Shown: positions 10,048 to 19,480, counted from the first letter of the stretch. The stretch is DNA of 64,000 nucleotides from Phaeobacter sp. J2-8 (GCF_022867865.1 NZ_JALIEC010000013.1:1-64000), one strand, 5' to 3'. The notes: a model not told the origin generated them from the letters alone. A program made the numbers and translations.

Positions 10048-10464
10048 TCACCTTAAAGGTTGAATACCTGCTTTGATTGCACTGGTGGCAAGGCCTGCAT
10101 GGAGATTGTGGCCACTTTTGCCCTTGGGGTCAACCAAGGCCCAGCGAACCCGGTCGCGCAAGATGGTGGATACGGCATCGCCGCGCAGTCGGACGGGCGA
10201 AACGTAGCCGTGACGATCAATCGGGCGAAACAGGGGACCGGTGCCATCCGCGAAAACCTCACGCCATGCCGTCAGTGCTGTAACGGGGCAATGACGGGCC
10301 CTCCCCAACGGGATACCGATTTTGCGGGCTTGTCCGGTCAGGTCGATCTTGAACGCAGTAGGGTCAGGATCCGTCTCGACCAGTTCCGAACAGCGAAAGC
10401 TCGCGGCCTATTCGGTCAACAACAACGCGCGGTCGCGGTGGTCGCGTAACGTGTTGCCCATTAC
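10048..10464 (-). pseudogene. Tyrosine recombinase/integrase remnant
   Basis: The minus strand reads MGNTLRDHRDRALLLTE, then a TAG, then AASFRCSELVETD and, further on, GRARHCPVTALTAWREVFAD, GPLFRPIDRHGYVSP and SGHNLHAGLATSAIKAG. These match the catalytic domain of phage-type tyrosine recombinases (first Arg region in FRCSELV; HxxR-like SGHNLHAGLA, where the normal HSLRAG Arg is His-Ala). The N-terminal domain is missing, there is an in-frame stop, and the frame ends before the catalytic Tyr. It lies 1.3 kb from tRNA-Ser and is probably the dead integrase of a former island. Confidence 0.72.
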
Positions 10465-10553
10465 GTCGAGTACCAGAAACAGATCTTCGCGCAGCACTGT
10501 TGAAGTGTGAGCTATGAACCGCCCCGGGTTTGCCGGAGGCCTTTAGCTTCATT

Positions 10554-11095
10554 TCACGCGCCCATATCGAGCATTTCGCGCTGTGCATAGAAGTTCGCTT
10601 CGGCCTCGGCTGGTGGGATATTTTCGATAGGCCCGAGCAGGCGCGTGTTGTTGAACTGATCGACCTAGCCGAGGGTGGCAATTTCCAGATCCTGCATGTT
10701 GTGCCACGATCCCTGGCGGTGGATCAGCTCGGTATTGTAGAGGCCGTTTATCGTTTCGGCGAGGGCGTTGTCATACGAGTTACCAACGCTGCCGACCGAC
10801 GGTTCGATGCCAGCCTCAGCCAAACGCCCGGTGTCGCGAATTGACACATAGTGCCCGTCCCGCTGCCTGACAGTGGTTTGCAAAGCAAACCATGAGAAGG
10901 GCGGTCCGAATGATGGATCAATCCGGCTTTCTGTACGGGCCGTCGATCATGCAGGGCCTGTTCCAGAGCATCGAGGACAAAGTCTGTTTTTGCAGATCGC
11001 TAGACCCGCCAGCCGACGATGCGATCTGCGAGCGTGTCGATGTAAAAGCCACGTAATCAATGCCCTGCCAGGTTGAGACATAGGTAAAGTCGCTC
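10554..11095 (-). pseudogene. IS3-family transposase OrfB, C-terminal part, multiply broken
   Basis: Pieces in different frames rebuild the OrfB catalytic core: SDFTYVSTWQG (first Asp), DTLADRIVGWRV, stop, FVLDALEQALHDRRPVQKAGLIHHSD (second Asp), then after a frameshift YVSIRDTGRLAEAGIEPSVG, SVGNSYDNALAETINGLYN (catalytic Glu), an in-frame TAG replacing Trp, and VDQFNNTRLLGPIENIPPAEAEANFYA to the natural stop at 10554. At least two stops and two frameshifts are visible. The matching N-terminal half is not adjacent; a separate IS3 N-terminal fragment lies at about 12.4 kb on the other strand. Confidence 0.8.
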
Positions 11096-11102
11096 AGACC
11101 AC

Positions 11103-11510
11103 CGCGTCAATGTCAGGCAAGCGAAGGCCAAACTGGTCTTCGATGACCTCGAAGCATGGCTGCACGCCCAACTTCCCAGTATCTCGGGCAAATCGCCGTT
11201 GGCGGCTGCAATCCGCTATGCCTTGACGCGCATGACGCGGCTCAGGCAGTACCTCGACCATGGCATCCTGGAGCTGGATAACAACACAGCCGAACGGGCC
11301 ATGCGGTCAGTTGCCGTCAGTCGCAAAAACTACCTGTTTGTAGGATCGCAAACCGGTGGTCGCGCGGCTGCGATCGCGTACACCTTGATCGAAACCGCCA
11401 AATTGAATGACATCGGCCCGCAAGCATAGCTCGCCTACACGCTCGCCCGCATCCCCGACTACAAGATCAACCGCGTCGATGATCTGCTGCCTTGGAAAAC
11501 CGCTCCATAG
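11103..11510 (+). pseudogene. IS66-family transposase TnpC, C-terminal fragment
   Basis: The plus-strand frame gives RQAKAKLVFDDLEAWLHAQLP, SPLAAAIRYALTRMTRLRQYL, the conserved LELDNNTAERAMRSVAV and GSQTGGRAAAIAYTLIETAKLND, then an in-frame TAG (normally Trp) and LAYTLARIPDYKINRVDDLLPW before the stop. This is the last ~135 residues of the ~510-aa IS66 transposase; the N-terminal DDE part and TnpA/TnpB are absent. It abuts the IS3 remnant tail to tail, as in nested, decaying insertions. Confidence 0.82.
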
Positions 11511-11785
11511 GGCGGTCAGGCCGCACGCTTGCCTATGGCGACACGAAGCGCGGCTTCCTTTCGGTTAACAGTTCGTAAGGACGTCGAAATCTCAGCCCGC
11601 CCTATCGATTTCACGAGGTGGCGCGGCACAACCATGCAAAAAATTATAGGTCGTACCTCGAAGCACGAGATGCGGAGTAATGCCCATCCTTGGCGTTCCC
11701 ACTGTAACGGGTGTCTGTAGCGGGGGCTGGGTTTGTCAGTAACGCTCTTGGAAAAACGGTTTATGACTAGTGATTTACAGGTCAA

Positions 11786-11876
11786 GTGGCGGAGACGAAG
11801 GGATTCGAACCCTCGAGACGGTTTCCCGCCTACTCCCTTAGCAGGGGAGCGCCTTCGACCACTCGGCCACGTCTCC
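11786..11876 (-). tRNA. tRNA-Ser (anticodon GCT)
   Basis: 91 nt with encoded CCA. The minus strand starts GGAGACGTGGCCGAGTGG and ends CGTCTCCGCCA. The anticodon loop CTGCTAA sits on a 5-bp stem (CTCCC/GGGAG) and gives GCT, which reads AGC/AGU. A long variable arm typical of class II Ser tRNAs is present (TAGGCGGGAAACCGTCT). The T arm has GGTTCGAATCC. tRNA-Ser genes are common island attachment sites, and integrase and IS debris lies directly next to it. Confidence 0.97.
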
Positions 11877-12399
11877 ACCGACGCGTATAGCCAAGGAAAC
11901 ATAGGGGGTACAAGGCGAAAATTCCCGTTTTTGAAATTTTCCTATTTGGACATCACAGGCGTCAAAATGGCTCTCAGTGGCACTGAATGGCGCGGGATTT
12001 AGGGAATATTTGGTCAATTTCCCTGACAGGTAAAGCGCCTTGAACTGCGTCAAGGTGAATGTGCGTAGGCATTCGCGGCGCGCGAGGGTAAGGGATCAAA
12101 AGGCGTTTCGGTCTACGCAGGCGCGAACCGGTCTTCTTTTTACAGGGCGGGTTGGTCATGAAATCCGTGTACAACGATCCGGGTTCAGCGAGCACAGAGG
12201 AGCTGGTCGAATAATGGAGGATGCCGTCTGTCAGGGCCGCGTGTAAGATCGCAGTTTTGTTCAACACCCCCGCGCCACGGCATGACATATCAAAACCCCA
12301 AAAGACCCAGTCGCATCCATTATGCGGAATGATGCCGCAATCTTTTGTTCGGTCATCTCAATCGTCGCGCAGGGTCGGTTATGATTTTCAGGAAGGACG
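11877..12399. other. Gene-free stretch beside tRNA-Ser
   Basis: About 520 bases with no convincing gene. Short open frames exist on both strands but show no recognisable family, no good ribosome site and overlapping stops. Probably decayed island DNA plus the tRNA-Ser promoter region. Confidence 0.4.
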
Positions 12400-12619
12400 C
12401 CCGAGTGCGGATCAGGTGCTGGATCTGAACTTTGGCCATCGCCGCGTCGGGCGGCTGATGGCGGAAACCGGTATCGGTGTTGAGCGGAGGAAGTCTTACA
12501 AGGTGACAACCAACAGCATCCCGGCCTTCCACATCGCGCCGAACCTGTTGGAGCGGCGCTTCGCGGCCCTCGACAATCGCCCCCGGACGACGCAGTCTTT
12601 GTCACAGAAAATCCCGTAA
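12400..12619 (+). pseudogene. IS3-family transposase OrfB, N-terminal fragment
   Basis: The frame contains FGHRRVGRLMAETGIGVERR, SYKVTTNSIPAFHIAPNLLE and RRFAALDN, which match the start of IS3 OrfB (GHRRVxRLM...KYKVTTDSNH...IAPNLL). It ends before the first catalytic Asp (normally after KWAGDITY), so only about 70 residues remain. It lies on the opposite strand from the OrfB core remnant at 10.5-11.1 kb and probably comes from a different IS3 copy. Confidence 0.68.
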
Positions 12620-12825
12620 GGCGGCATGAACCCAACCACATTCCATCTTGGCCAAGCCGCAATCCTGTCCTGAAACCTGAGCGATTTCATCCGAGAGGCG
12701 CGCGTAAGGGATGCAGGGCTTGTCGATAACGGCTTTCGGCAACAAGTATGCTCATTGTCCCTGTTGGCGGCCGTCTAAATTGGTGTATCATCCGACAAAC
12801 ACACAATATTGCAGGAGTTTCCGGC

Positions 12826-13557
12826 GTGTCAAAGGCGGGCAAAGACAATGCGGTCCCGGAAAAGATCACCCGACGCAAATTGTCGGACCAGGTTCTGGAT
12901 CGTTTGCGCGATATGATCACCAGCAACGAATTGATGCCGGGCGATGCCATGCCATCGGAACGAGCTTTGATGGAACGGTTCGGCGTGGGGCGTCCCGCGG
13001 TGCGCGAGGCGCTGCAATCGTTGCACAATAGCGGGCTGATCACCATCAGCCACGGCGAACGGTCGCGGGTGAACGAGATTGATGCCGGCACGGTGCTGAG
13101 CCAATCTGACGACATCGCGCGATTGGTTCTGTCTGCCGCGCCGGGAAATCTGGATCACCTGAAAGAGGCGCGTCGCATGTTCGAATTGGGCATGGTGCGC
13201 AATGCGGCGGCGCGGGCCTCGGCCAAGGATGTGGCGGATCTGCGCGCCTTGATCGAATTGCAGCGCAGCTTTCTGAAAAACGACATGGCGGCCTTTGTGC
13301 AGACCGATGTGCGGTTTCACGCGCGGATTGCGGCGATTTCCGACAATCCGATTGTTCTGTCGGTGTCCAATGCGATGTTGGGCTGGCTGTTTGAATACCA
13401 CGACGGCGTCCTGCATTGGCAGGGCAATGAAAAGGTCACCCTGGACGAACACAGCAAGGTCACCGACTGTATCGAAGCCCACGATGTGGACGGCGCGGTT
13501 GCGATCATGGGGCAGCACCTCGATCGCTCCAGCGCGGCGTTCCGGCGCAGCGGCTAG
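12826..13557 (+). CDS. GntR-family transcriptional regulator, FadR/NanR-like
   Basis: 243 aa. The N-terminal winged helix is RRKLSDQVLDRLRDMI, GDAMPSERALMERFGVGRPAVREALQ, then SHGERSRVNEI, all close to E. coli NanR. The C-terminal FCD all-helical effector domain contains DVRFHARIAAISDNPIVLSV, with the Asp/His residues that usually hold a metal and ligand. I chose GTG 12826 because GCAGGAG lies 8 bases upstream and the frame before it is unlike the family. NanR controls sialic-acid catabolism, but no nan genes are nearby, so the effector is unknown. It converges with the cytochrome gene, 7 bases away. Confidence 0.85.
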   Translation: MSKAGKDNAVPEKITRRKLSDQVLDRLRDMITSNELMPGDAMPSERALMERFGVGRPAVREALQSLHNSGLITISHGERSRVNEIDAGTVLSQSDDIARLVLSAAPGNLDHLKEARRMFELGMVRNAAARASAKDVADLRALIELQRSFLKNDMAAFVQTDVRFHARIAAISDNPIVLSVSNAMLGWLFEYHDGVLHWQGNEKVTLDEHSKVTDCIEAHDVDGAVAIMGQHLDRSSAAFRRSG

Positions 13558-13564
13558 GCGTCGT

Positions 13565-14170
13565 TCAATCGTCGCTGCAGGGCATCCCGGCCACGCCCCA
13601 GGCCAGCACGTCGTTGACATGTTCCTGAAGCGAATAGGGGGCCGGTTCGCGTCCGCCACCCGGTGACCAGGCCCAATGCAGGATCACATCATGATCCAGA
13701 TGCTCGGCAATCTCGCGATAGCTGCGGTCACCGTTCAGATCGCGGTCGCGCAGCTGGTGACAGATGTCTTCGGAGGATTTGCCAAACCAATGGGCCTCAA
13801 CCGGCGGCAATTGCCAATCCGCAGTCACCTGTGGTGCCATATGCGGCGCGTCATTGGCGCGGGTGCCGGTTGTGGCGTGGCAGGTGCTACAGGCCAGAAA
13901 TTCCGCGCCGATCCGGCTCTCGCCGCCATTGATGTTCATCCCATGTGGGCGGGGGCGGCCATAGCTGGGGCCGGACCACATCGGAATATTGTCCGGTCCG
14001 ACATGGCAATTGGAACAGCGCGGGTGCGAGGTGACCTGATAAATCCGCGCCCAGGCCGCAAGACCGTCGGCGCGGCTGACAGAGGCGGGCGGCGTGATAG
14101 TGACGTTTTCGCCCTCGGCAAAGACGGGCAGGGCCAAAAGACCAGCGGCACAAAGGGCAAGATGTTTCAT
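13565..14170 (-). CDS. Exported dihaem c-type cytochrome of the molybdenum hydroxylase operon
   Basis: 201 aa with signal peptide MKHLALCAAGLLALPVFAEG and two haem-binding motifs, CSNCH near residue 50 and CSTCH near residue 95. It is probably periplasmic and takes electrons from the molybdenum/iron-sulfur enzyme encoded just upstream, replacing the FAD subunit found in xanthine dehydrogenases. I chose ATG 14170 (GAGAG 5 bases upstream, clean signal peptide). An ATG at 14182 overlaps the stop of the upstream gene (ATGA) and adds four residues. Last gene of the three-gene operon. Confidence 0.85.
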   Translation of the reverse strand: MKHLALCAAGLLALPVFAEGENVTITPPASVSRADGLAAWARIYQVTSHPRCSNCHVGPDNIPMWSGPSYGRPRPHGMNINGGESRIGAEFLACSTCHATTGTRANDAPHMAPQVTADWQLPPVEAHWFGKSSEDICHQLRDRDLNGDRSYREIAEHLDHDVILHWAWSPGGGREPAPYSLQEHVNDVLAWGVAGMPCSDD

Positions 14171-14178
14171 GGGCGCTC

Positions 14179-16422
14179 TCATGCGAAATCGACGAATTTG
14201 TTGAATGGCATTTCCCGCAGACGCGTGCCCGTGGCGGCAAAGATCGCCCCCGCCAGTGCCGCAGCGGCGGGCGGCACTGGCGGCTCGCCAATACCGCGGA
14301 CCTGATCACCGTTTTCCAGACCGCGCACCATGATGTCCGGGCATTGATAGAGCCGCATGCCTTCATAGGCGTGGTAATTGCTTTGTTCGGCAATGCCGTC
14401 CGCATAAGTGATTTCACAGTTCATGGCATGACCAAGGGCAAAGATGACCCCACCCTGAACCAGATTTTCAAAGTTCACCGGATCGACCACGCGACCGACC
14501 TCGGCCGCGACCCAGACCTTGTCCAGCTTGAGGCCGGCCTCGGTTTGGCTGACCTCGATCACCTCGGCGCAGGGCACGCCGAAACTGGTGGTCAGCGCCA
14601 CGCCACGCCCGCGCCCATTGCCAAGCGGACCGTCCCAGGACGACATGTCTGCCACTGCCTCCAGCACTTTTTGCGCCAGATCGTCATGCACCAGCCGTAA
14701 CCGTTCTTCGAGCGGATCTGCCCCGGCGGCAAAAATCAATTCGTCCAGCGCGGCGTTCTGAAAGAACCCGGCATGGGATGCGCCCACCGACCGCCAGGAC
14801 GAAATCGGTGCCAGTGGCGCGGCACGGTATCCGGTGACGCGATGGTGCGGGATGGCAAAAGGCGCGTTCCATGCGCCAGCGACAATCTGGCTGTCCGGGC
14901 CGGGCATCGAAATGCCCTGACGGCCCATTTGTGAAACGATGACAGAGGGACAGGCGATCGACAGATCCATCGCCTCGACCTGGCCATTTGTCACCTTGCC
15001 GCGCAGCCGGGCCATGGCGATCTGGCGGGGGAAGTCGTGGGTCATGTCTTCTTCGCGGGCATAGGTCAGCTTGATCGGAACGCCCTTCAACTGTACCGCG
15101 ATTTCCGTGGCCTGTTTCACCACCTCATCTTCCAATCGGTGCCCGAAAGAGCCGCCCATCATCTGTACATGCAGGGTGACAGCGTCGGCCTCGATCCCGG
15201 CGATCCGGGCGACATTGGTTTGCACAAAGCGCGGGATCTGCGTGCCGGTCCAGACCTCTGCGGTGGTGTCATCGACGCGGACAATGGCGCTGATCGGTTC
15301 CAGCGGCGCATGTGCCAGATAGGGCGCGCGGTATTCGGCCTCGATGATCTTGCCACCCGACAGGGCGCTGTCGACATCGCCATCGTCGCGCTGGCGGCTG
15401 TCCTGCTGGTCGTCGGTAAACGCATCTGACAGCGCCTGCCAATGGCCCTCCATTGTGGCGGGCATGTTCGATGTGTCACCCCAGTCCGGCACAACCATCT
15501 GCGCCGCCTGAAAGGCGCGCCAGGTATTGTCGGCCACCACCGCAAAGCCGCCCGTCACCGGCAAAACCGCCTTTACGCCGCGCATCTTTTCGGCCTCGGT
15601 CGCATCAAAGCGGTTCAATGCGCCGCCCTGCGCCGGGTTCAACACGACCGTGGCCTGCAACATGCCGGGAACGTCCAGATCAATCCCATAGTCGAGCGTG
15701 CCGGTGCATTTGCCCAGCATGTCGATCCGCTGCATCGGTTTGCCGATATAGCGCCACTGTGCAGGGGCGCGCAGCGGCACATCCTGGACCACGTCCATCC
15801 CGGCCACAGCCCCGGCCAGATCGCCATAGGCAATGGCGCGCCCATCGGGCAGGATCACCGCGCCGTTTTCGGTTCTGATGTCACTGACCGCGACCCCGGT
15901 CTGATCCGCCGCCGCCAGTTTGAGCGTTTCGCGCGCCGAAGCAGCCGCTGCGCGCAGTTTGTCGAATTGATCGGCCACGGTGGTGGAGCCGCCGGTGATC
16001 TGCATGCCCATCACCTTCATCACCGCGCCAAGGCCGCCTTCGACCATGTCCCGCATCATGCCTTGGGCCGGAATGGTGAATTCCGCCGCTTCGGGGGCCA
16101 GCGCCGTGTTCCAATAGGCCGCGCTGGGCGGGCCGGGGTCGACACGCACCTCCGCCAGATCAAGGTCCAGCTCCTCGGCCAGCAAGACCGCCTGGACATG
16201 ATAGGCGCCCTGGCCCTTGTCCGCGCGCGGGGTGATCAGCGTCACGCCGTCACCGTCAATCCGCACATAGGGCGTCAGCGCCGCTTGTCCCGGCTCCAGA
16301 TCGCCCAGCAGCGGGTTTTCATGCGGGCGGCGCACGGTATAGACGCCAAAAGCCACACCGCCGGCAACCGCCGCAGTGCCAACCAGAAAAGCGCGGCGGG
16401 TCAAGGTCTTTAGACGGCCCAT
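14179..16422 (-). CDS. Xanthine dehydrogenase-family molybdopterin-binding subunit (isoquinoline 1-oxidoreductase beta-like)
   Basis: 747 aa. It has a Tat signal (LTRRAFLVGTAAVAGGVAFG) and two aldehyde-oxidase/xanthine-dehydrogenase Mo-cofactor domains, the layout of IorB and membrane-side aldehyde or isoquinoline hydroxylases. Recognisable parts are LTYAREEDMTHDFPRQ, the MMGGSFGHR Mo-cofactor loop and, near the C-terminus, VRGIGEPPVPPAAAALAGAIF, whose Glu is the catalytic base that activates water. It hydroxylates a heteroaromatic or aldehyde substrate using Mo=S, with electrons leaving through the 2Fe-2S subunit. It starts 1 base after the iron-sulfur gene. The substrate is not predictable. 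Confidence 0.9.
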   Translation of the reverse strand: MGRLKTLTRRAFLVGTAAVAGGVAFGVYTVRRPHENPLLGDLEPGQAALTPYVRIDGDGVTLITPRADKGQGAYHVQAVLLAEELDLDLAEVRVDPGPPSAAYWNTALAPEAAEFTIPAQGMMRDMVEGGLGAVMKVMGMQITGGSTTVADQFDKLRAAAASARETLKLAAADQTGVAVSDIRTENGAVILPDGRAIAYGDLAGAVAGMDVVQDVPLRAPAQWRYIGKPMQRIDMLGKCTGTLDYGIDLDVPGMLQATVVLNPAQGGALNRFDATEAEKMRGVKAVLPVTGGFAVVADNTWRAFQAAQMVVPDWGDTSNMPATMEGHWQALSDAFTDDQQDSRQRDDGDVDSALSGGKIIEAEYRAPYLAHAPLEPISAIVRVDDTTAEVWTGTQIPRFVQTNVARIAGIEADAVTLHVQMMGGSFGHRLEDEVVKQATEIAVQLKGVPIKLTYAREEDMTHDFPRQIAMARLRGKVTNGQVEAMDLSIACPSVIVSQMGRQGISMPGPDSQIVAGAWNAPFAIPHHRVTGYRAAPLAPISSWRSVGASHAGFFQNAALDELIFAAGADPLEERLRLVHDDLAQKVLEAVADMSSWDGPLGNGRGRGVALTTSFGVPCAEVIEVSQTEAGLKLDKVWVAAEVGRVVDPVNFENLVQGGVIFALGHAMNCEITYADGIAEQSNYHAYEGMRLYQCPDIMVRGLENGDQVRGIGEPPVPPAAAALAGAIFAATGTRLREMPFNKFVDFA

Positions 16423-16423
16423 C

Positions 16424-16885
16424 TCATGCCTCTTTCATTTTTGCGGCGGCGGTATGGATCGCAGCCCGAATGCGGGGATAGGTGCCACACCGGCAAAGAT
16501 TGCCGGACATCACGATGTCGATCACCTCGTCTGTCGGCTCTGAATCATTTTCCAGAAGGGCGGCGGCCTGCATGATCTGGCCGGACTGGCAATAGCCGCA
16601 TTGCGCCACCTGATGCTCGACCCAGGCGGCCTGCACCGCATGCAGCGCGTTCGGCTGGCCCAGTCCGGTAATGGTCAGCACCTCTGCGCCCTCGGCATCC
16701 CCGGCTGCAATCTGACAGGACCGCACCGCCGCGCCATCCAGATGCACCGTGCACGCGCCGCATTGCGCAATGCCACAGCCGTATTTCACGCCGGTGAGTT
16801 TCAATTCATCACGCAGCACCCAAAGCAGCGGCATGTCGTCTTCGACATCCACTTCATGTGCCACACCATCTACCGTAAGCTTCAT
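16424..16885 (-). CDS. (2Fe-2S)-binding subunit of the molybdenum hydroxylase (IorA-like)
   Basis: 153 aa, the usual length. The N-terminal plant-type ferredoxin cluster is [17 protein letters not shown] plus a later Cys (VRSC). The C-terminal helical [2Fe-2S] domain has [13 protein letters not shown] and [12 protein letters not shown]. Electrons pass from the Mo centre through these two clusters to the cytochrome. ATG 16885 begins [12 protein letters not shown], the family start; an upstream TTG at 16915 has no ribosome site. First gene of the operon, divergent from the AraC-type regulator. Confidence 0.92.
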   Translation of the reverse strand: MKLTVDGVAHEVDVEDDMPLLWVLRDELKLTGVKYGCGIAQCGACTVHLDGAAVRSCQIAAGDAEGAEVLTITGLGQPNALHAVQAAWVEHQVAQCGYCQSGQIMQAAALLENDSEPTDEVIDIVMSGNLCRCGTYPRIRAAIHTAAAKMKEA

Positions 16886-17047
16886 GCCCGACGCTGCCCC
16901 TTGGCTGAATTTCAATCATTCGCTAAGGGATAGATAGCAGGCAAAGCCGCGACGACGAGGGACCAATCGTGCCAATCGACAAACAAATCGTGCCAGGGAC
17001 GGTTTGCAGTCTTTCCCCGCGCGGGCGGCGGTGCAATCCTTCTGGCC

Positions 17048-18081
17048 ATGATGATGTCACCCCCAATTTCGCGCGCGCGGTATCAGGTTGGTCAAACCGT
17101 CCTGCGGCTGTGTCAGTATCTGGATCTGCCGCCAGAGCGGATTTGCCTGCGGGCGGGTCTGTCGCCCGATATGTTTTCCGGCGAAGACAGGGGCGCCACC
17201 ATAGAGCAGGTGTTTGCGCTTTGGGCTGCGGTCGAGGTCGAGGTGGACAAACCCGACATGCCGCTGGATCTGGCGCGGTTCGCGGCGCGCATCGGGTTTG
17301 CGCGGCCTGTTTTGCCTTTGCCTGTAGTCCCGATGTCGGGACCGGGTTGGAACGGCTGGCCAAGTTCAAACCGCTGGTGGGGCCGGTGCTGTTGGACAGT
17401 GGCCAGGTGCCAGACGGGTTTGCGGTCACCCTGCGCTCGCCTGATCCCGATCTGCCGCATCCCCCCGCCATGGCGGCGTTCGAAATTGTCTATGTCATGG
17501 AGTTGCTGCGCAATCATACCGGCCAGGACATCGCCGCTCTGGCCGCGCGATTGCCGGCGGGGCATGGATTGCAAACCGCGCTGTCCGGGTATCTGGGATG
17601 CCCTGTGGATGCGGGACCATACGCGGAGCTGCTTTTGCCACCCGATGTGGCGGAGCTGGCGTTGTTGTCGCGTGATCCTGCGCTTTGGGCGGTGTTCGAG
17701 CCGGATTTGCGGCGGCAATTGGGGGATCTTGGCTCTGTTCAGACCCTGGACACCCGCGTGCGTCAGGTGCTTTTGGAACTGTTGCCCAGCGGCCAATCCA
17801 ATGCCGATGTGGTCGCGACCCGGCTGAACCTGTCAAAACGCAGTTTGCATCGGCGGCTTTCCGAAATTGGCATTCCGTTTCAATCCATTCTGAACAACAC
17901 GCGGCGGGAATTGGCCCTGCATTACCTGGCGCGGGTCGACATCAGTTTTGACGAAATTTCCTTTCTTCTGGGGTTTGCGGACCCGAATTCTTTCTTTCGG
18001 GCGTTTCGCGGCTGGACCGGTCAGACGCCGATGCAATGCCGCTTGGATTTGGTTGGTGCGCTCGGCGGGGCAGGGCGGTAA
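17048..18081 (+). CDS. AraC-family transcriptional regulator with arabinose-binding-like N-terminal domain (frameshifted)
   Basis: Two overlapping frames make one protein of about 344 aa. Frame one (from ATG 17048) gives RYQVGQTVLRLCQYLDLPPE, FALWAAVEVEVDKPD and ARFAARIGFA; frame two resumes at FAFACSPDVGTGLERLA and runs to the end. A single lost base near 17305-17315 accounts for the break. The C-terminal ~100 residues hold the double HTH (ATRLNLSKRSLHRRLSEIG and ISFLLGFADPNSFFRAFRGWTGQTP). The N-terminal half resembles the OruR/PF12625 sensor domain. It is divergent from the molybdenum hydroxylase operon and probably regulates it. Confidence 0.82.
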
Positions 18082-18131
18082 GGGCGGGCGCTCGGCGGGG
18101 CGGTCTGTAGGACGGTCGGGGGCGCGCTCGG
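18058..18131. repeat. Short GC-rich direct repeats across the regulator stop codon
   Basis: GCGCTCGGCGGGGC occurs at 18058 and again exactly 30 bases later at 18088; a third, partial GCGCTCGGCC lies near 18124. The first copy includes the last codons of the AraC-type regulator, so repeat expansion could alter its C-terminus. Confidence 0.55.
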
Positions 18132-18226
18132 CCTGATCGGATGGTTCCGGTTTGACCGTCTTGGGGTCTGTGGCTAGGGTTCGCGGCAATGCCGGGTGCG
18201 ACCGGGACCACATCCAGGGGAAGAAC

Positions 18227-19177
18227 ATGCGCATCTTGTTGATCCATACCGGTGGCACCATTGGCATGGCCGCCACCGAGGCCGGCTTCGCCCCCAAGGC
18301 GGGCGTGGTCGAGGCGGCGGTGGCCAGCATGGTCGCGGATGGCCGGGTCACCGCCTTGGTCGAGCTTGTGACGATGGACCCGATGATCGACAGTTCGGAA
18401 GCGACCCCCAAAGACTGGGCCGCCATCGCCGCACAGGTGTTTGACGCAGAGGGCAAATATGACGCGGTGGTGGTGACCCATGGCACCGATACGCTGGCGT
18501 TTTCGGCCGCCGCGCTGTGCCTGTCTTTGCCGGGCGTGACCCTTCCGGTGATCGTGACCGGGTCGATGGTGCCATTGACCGTGCCCGACAGCGACGGTTG
18601 GGGCAATCTTGCAGATGCATTGCGCGCGGCAGAACATGCCGAGCCCGGTATCTGGGTGCAATTCGCCGGTCAGCTGTTGCATGGCGGGCGGGTGCGTAAG
18701 GCGCATTCAACGGCGCCAAATGCCTTTTGTGCGGCGTCCAGCGATGTGGCTCCGCGAATTGCCGCGGCGGCACCGATGCTTCAGCGTGTTGACCAAAGCA
18801 ATGTCGCGGTTCTGACGGTGACACCGGGGGGCAGCAGCGCCCTGATGGACTATGGCTGTAGCCAATGTGACGGCATTGTCCTGCGGGTCTATGGCTCTGG
18901 CACCGCGCCCGACACAGCGGCGCTGCGCCGCGCCTTGGCCACAGCCCAATCCCGAAAGATCCCGGTGATCGCGATCAGCCAATGCCCCGAAGGCGGCATG
19001 CGGTTTGGCACCTATGCCTCGGGCCAGATCTTGCCCGATTGCGATGTGATCGACGGGCGCGATACGACGTTGGAAATGGCCTATGTCAAAATGCAATTTG
19101 CCTTGTCATTGCACCGCGGCTTTCCGGCGCAACGTGCATACCTGGAACGTGCTTTGTGCGGCGAACGGGGCATGTGA
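18227..19177 (+). CDS. Asparaginase-family amidohydrolase
   Basis: 316 aa. It carries both catalytic threonine signatures of L-asparaginases: ILLIHTGGTIGMA at the N-terminus (nucleophile Thr) and VVVTHGTDTLAF near residue 85 (Thr-Asp pair). VIVTGSMVPL and DGWGNLADALRAA follow the family. It converts asparagine (possibly glutamine) to the acid and ammonia. I chose ATG 18227, which has AGGGGAAG just upstream; the longer frame to 18152 has no support. There is no signal peptide, so it is cytosolic. It is alone on its strand and not in an obvious operon. Confidence 0.88.
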   Translation: MRILLIHTGGTIGMAATEAGFAPKAGVVEAAVASMVADGRVTALVELVTMDPMIDSSEATPKDWAAIAAQVFDAEGKYDAVVVTHGTDTLAFSAAALCLSLPGVTLPVIVTGSMVPLTVPDSDGWGNLADALRAAEHAEPGIWVQFAGQLLHGGRVRKAHSTAPNAFCAASSDVAPRIAAAAPMLQRVDQSNVAVLTVTPGGSSALMDYGCSQCDGIVLRVYGSGTAPDTAALRRALATAQSRKIPVIAISQCPEGGMRFGTYASGQILPDCDVIDGRDTTLEMAYVKMQFALSLHRGFPAQRAYLERALCGERGM

Positions 19178-19480
19178 TCTCACCCAAGGTGCTGATCGAA
19201 GAGACTGTTGCCGATCTTGCAATTTGTCGAGGTGCCGGGCGATAAAGACCGGCGCATCACCAGTTGATGCGGATCATGCACGAGAGCCTTTCGGACAACG
19301 CTGGCCTTTTGCCGCTTTCCCGCCATGCGCAGAATGCGAAGGGCGTCGGCGCGTATGTAGATCCGCGACCCTGACGGGATCATGCCTGCACACCGGCGGC
19401 CCTGTGCATTGAAAATCATAAGGCTGGCCACTACCTGATTTGTATCGCGCAGCGACATCTCATTCAGCAGGAGCAGAGTA
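19178..19480. other. Intergenic stretch before the membrane-anchored hypothetical gene
   Basis: About 300 bases. A minus-strand open frame crosses it (reading MSLRDTNQVVASLMIF from about 19461), but I recognise no family, and it would overlap the promoter and 5' end of the next gene. I treat it as non-coding; it should hold the promoter for 19481. Confidence 0.35.

Noticed and set aside
11516-11902. 128-aa minus-strand ORF over tRNA-Ser
   Set aside because: It is a translation through the tRNA gene and IS debris, not a protein gene.
12748-12825. Upstream extension of the GntR regulator
   Set aside because: The extra 26 residues are unlike the family and the ribosome site favours GTG 12826.
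16924-17471. Minus-strand ORFs over the AraC-type regulator
   Set aside because: Shadow frames; the regulator's own motifs in the plus frames explain the region.
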